DNA of 64,000 nt. Source: Serratia surfactantfaciens (lineage in GTDB: Bacteria > Pseudomonadota > Gammaproteobacteria > Enterobacterales > Enterobacteriaceae). Below are positions 19,249 through 26,950 of this stretch, piece after piece; the stretch's first letter is position 1, and every line of letters begins with the position of its first letter. Made by a program: the position numbers and the translations under genes. The DNA is taken from assembly GCF_001642805.2 (NCBI RefSeq), contig NZ_CP016948.1, positions 1,674,001 to 1,738,000 on the forward strand, in the 5' to 3' direction. The notes beneath the pieces are model-generated. The model did no database searches. It saw nothing but the letters and a program-made list of their open reading frames with translations, and was not told the DNA's origin.

Positions 19249-19613
19249 AGGCCCAACAAATTTTGATCGCCGGCCCCTATCGCAGCGGCACCGAGGGCGA
19301 TCCGGCGCGCATCGCCGCCAATCTGGCGCGCCTGGAACAGGCGGCGCTGGCGGTCTATCTGCGGGGACATGTACCGGTGATCGGCGAATGGTTGGCGCTG
19401 CCTCTGGCGGCTGCGGCGGGTTCCACCCAACTTGGCGATGCGGTGAGCGAGGCGTTTCTCTACCCGGTGGCTCACCGGTTGATTGCGCAGTGTCAGGCGG
19501 TGTATCGCATCGAAGGAACGTCTGCGGGGGCCGATAACGACGTGCGGTTGGCCAAGGAGTGGGGATTGACGGTCTATCGTCATCTGGAGGAGATCCCGGC
19601 CGTACAGGCATAA
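19245..19613 (+). CDS. Nucleoside 2-deoxyribosyltransferase-like small protein (DUF4406-type)
   Basis: 122 aa. The opening ILIAGPYRSG, then GHVPVIGEWLALPL, then AEKWGL-type helix (RLAKEWGLTVY), follow the plan of the nucleoside 2-deoxyribosyltransferase/Rossmann-like superfamily. The mid-chain YRIEGTSAGADND replaces the usual RxxGxSxGxxxE segment, so catalytic ability is uncertain. Translationally coupled to the Nudix gene. Inferred to act on the same nucleotide-sugar or nucleoside intermediate. Confidence 0.65.
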   Translation: MKAQQILIAGPYRSGTEGDPARIAANLARLEQAALAVYLRGHVPVIGEWLALPLAAAAGSTQLGDAVSEAFLYPVAHRLIAQCQAVYRIEGTSAGADNDVRLAKEWGLTVYRHLEEIPAVQA

Positions 19614-19616
19614 CGC

Positions 19617-19645
19617 AGGGGCGGGCGCAGGCTCGCCCCCTCGCG
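19617..19645. terminator. terminator between Nudix operon and malY
   Basis: GGGGCG (19618-19623) pairs with CGCCCC (19634-19639) around a 10-base loop; TTATTTTT follows on the plus strand. Lies between convergent genes. Confidence 0.65.
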
Positions 19646-20827
19646 TTATTTTTCGTTCAGGACAAACCTCAACCCGGCGATCAGCTTATCCATGCCGGCC
19701 TCCAGCTTGCCGCGCGGGCAGCCGGCGTTGAGGCGCAGGAACCCGCGGCCTTCCTCGCCGTAGGTGAAGCCCGGCATGATCGCCACCTTTTCACGCTCGA
19801 TCAGCGCCTGCTGCAGCGCGCGATCGTCAATGGCCAGCGGCCGCAGATCGATCCAGGCCAGGTAGGTGGCCTGCGGCGGGCGCCAGCCCAGCGCGGGAAA
19901 AGCCTCCGCCAGCCGTTCGGCGACGTAGGTCAGATTATCCTGCAGATAGTCGCGCAGCGCATCCAGCCAGGGTTCGCCGTGACGATAGGCGGCCACGTGC
20001 GCCACCACCGCCAGCACCGCCGGCGAGGAGAGGCCGTCGCGGGATTTGAGCTGCTGGAAGTAGGCTTCGCGGCTGGCGTCGTCGCTGATAAAACCGTAGG
20101 CGCCGGTCAGCGCCGGAATATTGAAACTCTTGGAGCCGGAGGTCAGCAATGCCCAGGCGCCGGTCGCCACCTGGCTCCACGGCGTATGGTGGTGTTCGCC
20201 CCATACCATGTCCATGTGGATCTCATCGCTGATCACCCTCACGTCGTGGCGTTCGCACAGTTCGGCCATCTGCTGCAGCTCTTCGCGGCGCCATACCTTG
20301 CCGGTGGGGTTGTGCGGGCTGCACAGCAGCAGGATCTTGGTTTGCGGCCGCGCCAGCAACGCCTCAAGGTGCGCCATGTCGCAGCGCCAGTCGTCGCCGG
20401 CTTTTTGCAGCGGGCAGGCCAGCAGCTGGCGCTGGTTGGCGAGGATCACCTTGTAGAAGGCGTCGTAGGCCGGGGTATGGGTCACCACGTAGTCGCCCGG
20501 CACGGACCATTGGCGGATCAGCTGCGCCGCCATGTAGATAACGGAAGGGCCGTACACCGCCGTTGCGGTGTCGACAGCGGTGTTGAAACGTTGCTGATAC
20601 CAGTGGCGCAGCGCGCCGAGAAAATCCTCGTGCTGCCAGCGGCTGTAGCCCAGCACGCCGTGCTGCAGGCGCTGCTGCAGCGCCTCGAGAATGCACGGCG
20701 CGGTGGCGAAGTCCATATCGGAGATGGTGAACGGCAGCAGATCGGCGCTGCCGAAACGATCGGCGATGTAGTCCCACTGGGTGCACCAGGTGCCGTGGCG
20801 GTCGATCGGGGTGGAGAAATCAAACAT
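19646..20827 (-). CDS. malY: MalY/PatB-type PLP-dependent cystathionine beta-lyase, maltose-regulon modulator
   Basis: 393 aa fold-type I aminotransferase-like protein. The PLP lysine is in TSGSKSFNIPAL, with phosphate/ring contacts in CSPHNPTGK and SDEIHMDMVW. In E. coli MalY cleaves cystathionine and also binds and inhibits MalT. The ATG overlaps the malX stop by 8 bases, so it forms an operon with malX. Confidence 0.93.
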   Translation of the reverse strand: MFDFSTPIDRHGTWCTQWDYIADRFGSADLLPFTISDMDFATAPCILEALQQRLQHGVLGYSRWQHEDFLGALRHWYQQRFNTAVDTATAVYGPSVIYMAAQLIRQWSVPGDYVVTHTPAYDAFYKVILANQRQLLACPLQKAGDDWRCDMAHLEALLARPQTKILLLCSPHNPTGKVWRREELQQMAELCERHDVRVISDEIHMDMVWGEHHHTPWSQVATGAWALLTSGSKSFNIPALTGAYGFISDDASREAYFQQLKSRDGLSSPAVLAVVAHVAAYRHGEPWLDALRDYLQDNLTYVAERLAEAFPALGWRPPQATYLAWIDLRPLAIDDRALQQALIEREKVAIMPGFTYGEEGRGFLRLNAGCPRGKLEAGMDKLIAGLRFVLNEK

Positions 20828-22439
20828 GGGTGGCTCCCTGCAGCGCCGCGGCAGGTTGCGCCGTGGCTATCAGTGAGTCTAATTCATCCTTCACCGATTG
20901 CACCTGCGGGCCGATCACCACCTGCAGATTATGTTCGTTGAGATGCACCACGCCGATGGCGCGGTTGGCCTTCAGCGCGGCATCGTCCACGCGGCTCATG
21001 TCGTTGACCGACAGGCGCAGGCGGGTGATGCAGTTGTCCAGCGTGATGATGTTATCCGGGCCGCCGAGCGCCGCCAAAATCGCCGGCGCATTGTAGCCGG
21101 ATTTGCCCACTGCGCCGCTCGGCGCGCTCTGGCTGGCGGCGCTGTCGCTCTCGCGGCCCGGCGTTTTGATGTTAAAGCGCTGGATGGCGAAGCGGAAAAT
21201 GGCGTAATAGCCGACGAACCAGACGGCGGCCACCACCGGCACCAGATACCACTTGGTGGCGGTGCCGTGCAGAATGCCGAACACCACGAAATCGATGATG
21301 TTGCCGTCGGTGTTGCCGATGGTCACACCCAGCAGCGCCATCACGGTAAAGCCCAACCCGGTGAGCAGCGCGTGGATCAGATAGAGGAACGGCGCGACGA
21401 ACAGGAACAGGAACTCGATCGGTTCGGTAGTGCCGCCGACCACGCAGGCTACCACGCCGGAGATCAACAGCCCTTTGATTTTATGGCGGTTCTCCGGTTT
21501 GGCGCAGTGGTACATCGCCAGCGCTGCGCCCGGCAGGCCACCGAGGAACGCCGGCATTTTGCCCTGCGACAGGAAGCGGGTGGCGCTTTCGGCAAAGCCG
21601 GTGGTGGTCGGGCAGGAGAGCTGAGCCTGGAAGATGGTCAGGGCACCGCTGGCGCTATGGCCGCAAACGTCCAGCGTGCCGCCTGCTTCGGTAAAGCGGA
21701 TCAGCGCCACCAGAATGTGATGCAGGCCGAACGGCAGCAGCAGGCGTTCGCCGGTGCCGAAAATCATCGGCCCGAAGATGCCGGCGCCGTTGATGACGCG
21801 GCCCAGGCCGTTAATGCCGGCGGCGAACCACGGCCAGATCAGCGGGATCACCAGGCCGCACAGGCCCAGCACCACGGTGGTCACGATCGGCACGAAGCGG
21901 GTGCCGCCGAAGAACGCCAGCGCGTCCGGCAGGCGGATGGTGTGGAAACGCTCATGCAGCAGATACACGATGATACCGACGATCACCGCGCCAAGGATGC
22001 CGGTGTCGATCGACTGAATGCCGAGAATGTTCTGGATGTTGTTGGCCTTCAGCACCAACGGATCGCTGCTGGGCAGCACGCCGGCGGCGGTCAGATAGAA
22101 GTTGGTGGCCAGATTCAGCACGGCGAAGCCGACAAAGCCGGAGAACGCGGCCACGCCCTTGTTCTCGCGCGCCATGCCCAGCGGAATGGCGATGGCGAAC
22201 ATCACCGGCAGGAAGCTGAAGGCGAAGGAGCCCATCTTGCTCATCCAGGTAAAGATCAGCTGGAAGATCGGATGGCCGATAAACGGCATCAGGGTGATCA
22301 CATCGCGGCTGCTCAGCGAGCTGCCGATCCCCAGCATGATGCCGCAGAAAGAGAGCAAGGCGACGGGCAACATGAACGTTTTGCCCAGGCTCTGGAAGAA
22401 CTCCCAGAGGGTGATTTTTGGTTTGTTGGCTGCTGACAT
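20820..22439 (-). CDS. malX: PTS maltose/glucose-specific EIICB component MalX
   Basis: 539 aa. EIIC membrane domain (about residues 10-425, ten hydrophobic segments, with GTTEPIEFLFLFVAP), a linker, then a C-terminal EIIB domain with the phosphorylated Cys470 in TLDNCITRLRL. GGAGAAG precedes the ATG. Probably repressed by MalI, whose operators lie in the upstream 22440-22662 gap. Confidence 0.95.
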   Translation of the reverse strand: MSAANKPKITLWEFFQSLGKTFMLPVALLSFCGIMLGIGSSLSSRDVITLMPFIGHPIFQLIFTWMSKMGSFAFSFLPVMFAIAIPLGMARENKGVAAFSGFVGFAVLNLATNFYLTAAGVLPSSDPLVLKANNIQNILGIQSIDTGILGAVIVGIIVYLLHERFHTIRLPDALAFFGGTRFVPIVTTVVLGLCGLVIPLIWPWFAAGINGLGRVINGAGIFGPMIFGTGERLLLPFGLHHILVALIRFTEAGGTLDVCGHSASGALTIFQAQLSCPTTTGFAESATRFLSQGKMPAFLGGLPGAALAMYHCAKPENRHKIKGLLISGVVACVVGGTTEPIEFLFLFVAPFLYLIHALLTGLGFTVMALLGVTIGNTDGNIIDFVVFGILHGTATKWYLVPVVAAVWFVGYYAIFRFAIQRFNIKTPGRESDSAASQSAPSGAVGKSGYNAPAILAALGGPDNIITLDNCITRLRLSVNDMSRVDDAALKANRAIGVVHLNEHNLQVVIGPQVQSVKDELDSLIATAQPAAALQGATHV

Positions 22440-22499
22440 AACCGACTTCTCCTGGCGAAAAGACGAGCAAAAAGGGGACTGCTGATTAGGTAAAAAGAA

Positions 22500-22515
22500 G
22501 ATAAAACGTTTTACC
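22500..22515. promoter_or_regulatory. MalI operator 1 (malXY side)
   Basis: GATAAAACGTTTTACC matches the E. coli MalI site GATAAAACGTTTTATC at all but one position, as recalled. Located 60 bases before malX. Confidence 0.85.
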
Positions 22516-22524
22516 TAGCAAAAA

Positions 22525-22540
22525 TGCGCCGTTAATCACA
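22525..22540. promoter_or_regulatory. possible CRP half-site between malX and malI
   Basis: TGCGC-N6-TCACA has one perfect half of the CRP consensus and one poor half. Malx/malI promoters in E. coli are CRP-activated, which is the main reason to record it. Confidence 0.3.
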
Positions 22541-22576
22541 AATTTGCCGCCCGCTTTTTGGCGACAATGCGGCGGT

Positions 22577-22594
22577 CAGTAAAACGTTTTACTG
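22577..22594. promoter_or_regulatory. MalI operator 2 (malI side)
   Basis: CAGTAAAACGTTTTACTG is a perfect 18-bp palindrome sharing the TAAAACGTTTTA core with operator 1, centred 78 bases from it. It is suited to autoregulation of malI. Confidence 0.85.
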
Positions 22595-22662
22595 AGTTAA
22601 CGGATTCGGTATACCCTTGATCATCACGGCGCGGGTTGCCCAGGAACGGGTTCGCAGAGACT

Positions 22663-23694
22663 ATGAGCATTAAAAAGATCACCATTACCGATGTGGCGCA
22701 ACAGGCGGGCGTTTCGGTCACCACGGTTTCCCTGGTGTTGAGCGGCAAGGGGCGGATTTCGCCCACCACTGTCGAGAAGGTCAATCAGTCGATAGCGCAG
22801 CTGGGCTATGTGCGCAACCGCCAGGCGGCGACGCTGCGCGGCGGCGAGTCCGGGGTGATCGGCCTGATTCTGCGCGACATCTGCGAACCCTTCTATGCCG
22901 AAATGACTGCCGGGCTGAGCGAAACGCTGGAGGCGCACGACAAACTGCTGTTTTTGACGCAGAGCGGGCGGGAAGGTCAGGGGCTGCAGCGGGCGTTTGA
23001 TGCGCTGCTGGCGCAGGGCGTCGACGGCATCGTGCTGGCGGGCGGTATTCGCGCGGCGGCGGGGCTGAAGGAAAAGGCGGCCGAGCAGGGCGTGCCGCTG
23101 GTCTGCGTAGCGCGCTCCAGCGGTCTCGAGGGGGTGGACGTGGTACGGCCGGACAATATGCAGGCCGCCAAGCTGGCCACCGAGTTTTTGATCGCCCGCG
23201 GTCACAGCCAAATCGCTTACCTCGGCGGCCAGAGCGACTCGTTGACGCGCGCCGAACGGCTGGGCGGATTCTGTGCCACGCTGTTGCAGTATGGCCTGCC
23301 GTTTCGCAGCGAATGGATCGTCGAGTGCGATTGCCGACAGAGCCAGGCGGCGGAGGCGGCGGAGCAGCTGCTGCGCCACTACCCGAATATCACCGCTATC
23401 GTCTGCCACAAGGCGTCGGTGGCGCTGGGCGCCTACTTTGGCCTGACGCGCAGCGGCCGCAGCATCGGTTCGGACGGGGTCGACGCCTACTACGGGCGAC
23501 AGGTGGCGCTGATCGGCTTTGGCGACGTGCCGGAGGCCGAACTGACCGAACCACCGCTAACCTTTGTTTCCAGCTCGGCGCGGGAAGTGGGGCGCAGCGC
23601 CGCTGCGCGCCTGTTGCAGCGCATCCATGACGCCGATCTGCCGACGCAGAACGTCATCCTGCCGCCGGCGCTGATCCGGCGCGGCTCCGCTTAG
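22663..23694 (+). CDS. malI: LacI-family repressor MalI
   Basis: 343 aa. Helix-turn-helix ITDVAQQAGVSVTTVSLVLS at residues 6-25, hinge helix, and periplasmic-binding-protein-like effector domain. VSLVLSGKGRIS and VRPDNMQAAKL follow E. coli MalI closely. The start is placed at MSIKKITIT; the ribosome binding site is weak, and an in-frame TTG upstream has none. Represses malXY and itself in E. coli. Confidence 0.92.
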   Translation: MSIKKITITDVAQQAGVSVTTVSLVLSGKGRISPTTVEKVNQSIAQLGYVRNRQAATLRGGESGVIGLILRDICEPFYAEMTAGLSETLEAHDKLLFLTQSGREGQGLQRAFDALLAQGVDGIVLAGGIRAAAGLKEKAAEQGVPLVCVARSSGLEGVDVVRPDNMQAAKLATEFLIARGHSQIAYLGGQSDSLTRAERLGGFCATLLQYGLPFRSEWIVECDCRQSQAAEAAEQLLRHYPNITAIVCHKASVALGAYFGLTRSGRSIGSDGVDAYYGRQVALIGFGDVPEAELTEPPLTFVSSSAREVGRSAAARLLQRIHDADLPTQNVILPPALIRRGSA

Positions 23695-24572
23695 TCGCGC
23701 CGCTGCTCCTCTTCCGCCTCCCGGCCGATCCAGCCGATAAAGGCTTTCATCGCCGGTGTCAAATCCCGCGATTTCAAATGGGTCAGCCAATAGGCGCCGA
23801 GCGCGGCCTCGGCGGCGAACGGCCGCTGCAGCGCGCCGGTGGCCAGTTCGCGGCGGAACATGCTGACCGGCGCCAGCGCCACGCCGTCGCACTGGATCGC
23901 GCCTTCCACCATCAGCCTTGAGGAATCGAACACCGGGCCGTTGATCCGCCACGGCGTCACCTGCGCCGCGCTGAACCAGCGCTCCCATTCATCCTTGCGG
24001 TAAGTGCGCATCAGCTGCTCGTGCTGCAGGTCCTGCGGCGCGTGCAGGCGCGCGGCAACCGCCGGCGGGCAGAGCACCGTCAGCGGTGCGTCGAACAGCT
24101 TGATATTACGGGTGGCGGGCCACAGGCCTTCGCCGAAGCGGATGGCGAAATCCATGCCGTCCGCCGACAGATTGACCAGGTTGTTGTGGGTCAACACCCG
24201 CAGATCGATAAACGGATGCGCGGTGCGGAACGCCGCCAGCCGTGGCATCAGCCAGCCGACGGCGAAGGTGCCGACCACCGCCACCGTCAGCACCTCGTGG
24301 AAATGCCCGCCTTCGAACTGCTGCAGCACCGCCTCGATACGGTCGAAGGCGTCGTTCAACACCGGCAGCAGCGCCTGGCCTTCTTCCGTCAGATCCAGCC
24401 CGCGCGGCAGGCGGCGGAACAGCTGAATGCCCAGCTGTTCTTCCAGCATGCGCACCTGCTGGCTGACGGCGGCCTGGGTCACCCTCAGCTCCAGGCCGGC
24501 GCGGGTGAAGTTCAGGTGGCGAGCGGAAGATTCGAACGCCCGCAGGGCGTTGAGGGGAAGTCGATTGCGCAT
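23691..24572 (-). CDS. ampR: LysR-type regulator AmpR
   Basis: 293 aa. N-terminal LysR winged helix (NFTRAGLELRVTQAAVSQQVR, residues 21-41) and substrate-binding domain with the AmpR-specific VVGTFAVGWLMPRL. AmpR senses muropeptides: UDP-MurNAc-pentapeptide keeps it repressing, anhydro-muropeptides turn it into an activator of ampC. Divergent from ampC with 205 bases between, and overlapping the malI stop by 4 bases tail to tail. Confidence 0.95.
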   Translation of the reverse strand: MRNRLPLNALRAFESSARHLNFTRAGLELRVTQAAVSQQVRMLEEQLGIQLFRRLPRGLDLTEEGQALLPVLNDAFDRIEAVLQQFEGGHFHEVLTVAVVGTFAVGWLMPRLAAFRTAHPFIDLRVLTHNNLVNLSADGMDFAIRFGEGLWPATRNIKLFDAPLTVLCPPAVAARLHAPQDLQHEQLMRTYRKDEWERWFSAAQVTPWRINGPVFDSSRLMVEGAIQCDGVALAPVSMFRRELATGALQRPFAAEAALGAYWLTHLKSRDLTPAMKAFIGWIGREAEEEQRRD

Positions 24573-24582
24573 GATTGATAGC

Positions 24583-24600
24583 CATAAGTTTTTCTTTATG
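24583..24600. promoter_or_regulatory. candidate AmpR-binding inverted repeat
   Basis: CATAAG-N5-CTTTATG is an imperfect inverted repeat about 30 bases upstream of the ampC -35, where AmpR binds in other species. Confidence 0.4.
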
Positions 24601-24620
24601 CTGGCTGAAATTATTATCGC

Positions 24621-24649
24621 TTGTCAACCCGGCGGCAAAATCCGATATT
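24621..24649 (+). promoter_or_regulatory. ampC promoter
   Basis: TTGTCA (24621-24626) and GATATT (24644-24649) are spaced by 17 bases. This predicts a start near 24655 and a leader of about 125 bases, which agrees with the roughly 126-base ampC leader I recall being reported for S. marcescens. Confidence 0.7.
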
Positions 24650-24652
24650 TGG

Positions 24653-24674
24653 CGCCACTGCTGCGAAAGTGGCG
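24653..24674 (+). ncRNA. stem-loop at 5' end of ampC leader
   Basis: CGCCACT (24653-24659) and AGTGGCG (24668-24674) form a 7-bp stem with an 8-base loop at the predicted 5' end of the ampC mRNA. A leader stem-loop in S. marcescens ampC has been reported to prolong transcript life. Confidence 0.65.
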
Positions 24675-24777
24675 GAGTCCGTAAAGGAATGACATCATCA
24701 ATCAGGGAAAACGCCGTGTTCAACGCCAATAAAAACTTTTGGCCGCGCCGATGCCCTGCAACCGAAGAGTTTCTATC

Positions 24778-25914
24778 ATGACGAAAATGAATCGCCTGGC
24801 GGCCGCGCTGATCGCCGCATTGATCCTGCCGACCGCGCATGCCGCGCAGCAGCAGGATATCGACGCCGTAATTCAGCCGCTGATGAAAAAGTACGGCGTG
24901 CCGGGCATGGCGATCGCCGTGTCGGTCGACGGCAAACAGCAGATCTACCCGTATGGCGTGGCCTCGAAGCAGACCGGCAAACCGATCACCGAGCAGACGC
25001 TGTTCGAAGTGGGCTCGCTGAGCAAAACCTTCACTGCGACGCTGGCGGTCTATGCGCAGCAGCAGGGCAAGCTGTCGTTTAGCGATCCGGCCAGCCGCTA
25101 TCTGCCTGAACTGCGCGGCAGCGCCTTCGATGGCGTCAGCCTGCTGAATCTGGCGACCCACACCTCCGGTCTGCCGCTGTTCGTACCGGACGACGTCACC
25201 GACAATGCCCAACTGATGGCCTACTACCGGGCCTGGCAGCCGAAACACCCGGTCGGCAGCTACCGCGTCTACTCCAACCTCGGCATCGGCATGCTGGGCA
25301 TGATCGCCGCCAAGAGCCTCGACCAGCCGTTTATCCAGGCGATGGAACAGGGGATGTTGCCGGCGCTGGGCATGAGCCACACCTATATTCAGGTGCCGGC
25401 GGCGCAGATGGCCAACTATGCGCAAGGATATAACAAGGACGACAAACCGGTGCGGGTCAATCCCGGCCCGCTGGACGCCGAGTCTTACGGCATCAAATCC
25501 AACGCCCGCGATCTGATTCGTTACCTGGACGCCAACCTGCAGCAGGTGAAGGTCGCACAGCCGTGGCGCGAAGCGCTGGCCGGCACGCACGTCGGTTATT
25601 ACAAGGCGGGCGCGTTCACGCAGGATCTGATGTGGGAGAACTACCCGTATCAGGTAAAACTGCCGCGCTTGATTGAAGGCAACAACGCCGGGATGATCAT
25701 GAACGGCACGCCGGCCACCGCCCTCACGCCGCCGCAGCCGGAACTGCGCGCCGGCTGGTATAACAAAACCGGCTCCACCGGCGGTTTCTCTACCTACGCG
25801 GTGTTTATCCCGGCGAAAAATATCGCCGTGGTGATGCTGGCCAACAAGTGGTTCCCGAACGACGATCGTGTCGAGGCGGCTTACCACATCATCCAGGTGC
25901 TGGATAAGCGCTGA
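24778..25914 (+). CDS. ampC: Class C beta-lactamase AmpC, SRT/SST family
   Basis: 378 aa with an N-terminal signal peptide ([20 protein letters not shown], cleavage near HAA). Periplasmic cephalosporinase. Motifs: Ser-x-x-Lys as SLSK (mature Ser58, Ser64 in standard numbering), YSN (Tyr143) and KTG (NKTGSTGG). Mature residue 213 (LDAESYG) is Glu, the residue I recall for SST-1; SRT-1 has Lys there with greater ceftazidime activity. Inducible through divergent ampR. GAAGAG precedes the ATG. Confidence 0.96.
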   Translation: MTKMNRLAAALIAALILPTAHAAQQQDIDAVIQPLMKKYGVPGMAIAVSVDGKQQIYPYGVASKQTGKPITEQTLFEVGSLSKTFTATLAVYAQQQGKLSFSDPASRYLPELRGSAFDGVSLLNLATHTSGLPLFVPDDVTDNAQLMAYYRAWQPKHPVGSYRVYSNLGIGMLGMIAAKSLDQPFIQAMEQGMLPALGMSHTYIQVPAAQMANYAQGYNKDDKPVRVNPGPLDAESYGIKSNARDLIRYLDANLQQVKVAQPWREALAGTHVGYYKAGAFTQDLMWENYPYQVKLPRLIEGNNAGMIMNGTPATALTPPQPELRAGWYNKTGSTGGFSTYAVFIPAKNIAVVMLANKWFPNDDRVEAAYHIIQVLDKR

Positions 25915-25919
25915 CGGAC

Positions 25920-25942
25920 AGGGGCGCCGACGGGGCGCCCCT
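25920..25942. terminator. terminator between ampC and the next lysR gene
   Basis: AGGGGCGCC and GGCGCCCCT form a 9-bp stem with a 5-base loop between convergent genes; only a short T-rich tail (ATTAT) follows. Confidence 0.7.
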
Positions 25943-25943
25943 A

Positions 25944-26849
25944 TTATCGATGCTGCCGTTCACGCCGCTCGCGCATGAAATCGATAAAGGCGCGTAGCTT
26001 GAGCGGCAGATGCCGGCCGGCGGGAAAGTAGATGAAAAAACCCGACGCTTCGCTGGCGTAACCCGGCAGCACTTCCACCAGTTGCCCCTGCGCCAGTTCC
26101 TGCAACACCGTGCCCTGAAAACGCTGTGCGATACCCAGGCCCGCCAATGCCGCATCCTTGATCAGCCGATCTTCGTTAAAAATCAAACTGCCGCTGACGT
26201 CCAGCGCGCGTTCATCGTCGCCCAGGCTAAAATACCAGGGTTCCAGTTTGCCGCTGCCGGGAAAACGGTAGCGCAGGCAATGGTGCGTGAGCAGCTCATC
26301 CGGCGTGGCCGGTGCGCCGCAGCGCGCCAGATAGTCGGGTGAGGCGACCAGCACCCGGCGTTGCCCGTTGTCGATCGGCACGGCGACCATGTCCTTTTGC
26401 AGCATGGCGTGCATGCGAATGCCAGCATCGAAACTGCCCAGCACCAGATCGGAAAAGCGGTCTTCGGTAAACAGTTCCAGCTGCACCTCGGGATAGCGGC
26501 GCTGAAACGCCGCCAGGTGCGGCATTACCAGCAGCGAAGCGGCCAACTGCGGCAGCGTAATGCGCAGCAGGCCCGCCGGCTGTGCGCCCAGGGTACGCAC
26601 GTCGTCCGCCGCCGCGTCGATCTGGTTCATCGCCGGCGACACTTTCTGATAGAACAACCGGCCCTCGTCGCTCAGCCGCACCGAGCGGCTGGTGCGGTGG
26701 AAGAGTCGCACCCCCAGCTGATTTTCCAGCGCCTGTATATTTTGCGACACCGCCGGCGGCGTGACGCCCAGCTGGTTAGCCGCGCGGGTAAAGTTGCCCA
26801 GGCGCGCGACGGCTTCGAAATAGGGCAACAGTTGCAAAAGTGAACTCAT
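25944..26849 (-). CDS. LysR-family regulator divergent from EstB-like hydrolase
   Basis: 301 aa. Winged helix at residues 5-62 (NFTRAANQLGVTPPAVSQNI) and LysR substrate-binding domain beyond residue 90. Belongs to the CrgA-like group by its RLFHRTSRSVRLSDEG segment. A perfect TTAATG-ATC-CATTAA site lies in the gap to the divergent hydrolase, so control of that gene and of itself is likely. Effector unknown. Confidence 0.88.
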   Translation of the reverse strand: MSSLLQLLPYFEAVARLGNFTRAANQLGVTPPAVSQNIQALENQLGVRLFHRTSRSVRLSDEGRLFYQKVSPAMNQIDAAADDVRTLGAQPAGLLRITLPQLAASLLVMPHLAAFQRRYPEVQLELFTEDRFSDLVLGSFDAGIRMHAMLQKDMVAVPIDNGQRRVLVASPDYLARCGAPATPDELLTHHCLRYRFPGSGKLEPWYFSLGDDERALDVSGSLIFNEDRLIKDAALAGLGIAQRFQGTVLQELAQGQLVEVLPGYASEASGFFIYFPAGRHLPLKLRAFIDFMRERRERQHR

Positions 26850-26866
26850 AGATTGCTAACCTGTGC

Positions 26867-26881
26867 TTAATGATCCATTAA
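26867..26881. promoter_or_regulatory. LysR-type operator (TTAATG-ATC-CATTAA)
   Basis: Perfect 6-bp inverted repeat with a 3-base centre and a T-N11-A core, between the divergent lysR gene and the serine hydrolase gene. Confidence 0.6.
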
Positions 26882-26950
26882 ATTATGCCGTATTTTAATT
26901 TATGAATAACGTTCTAGACTGAATGTACTTTTTATCAAAGAGCAAAAAAC

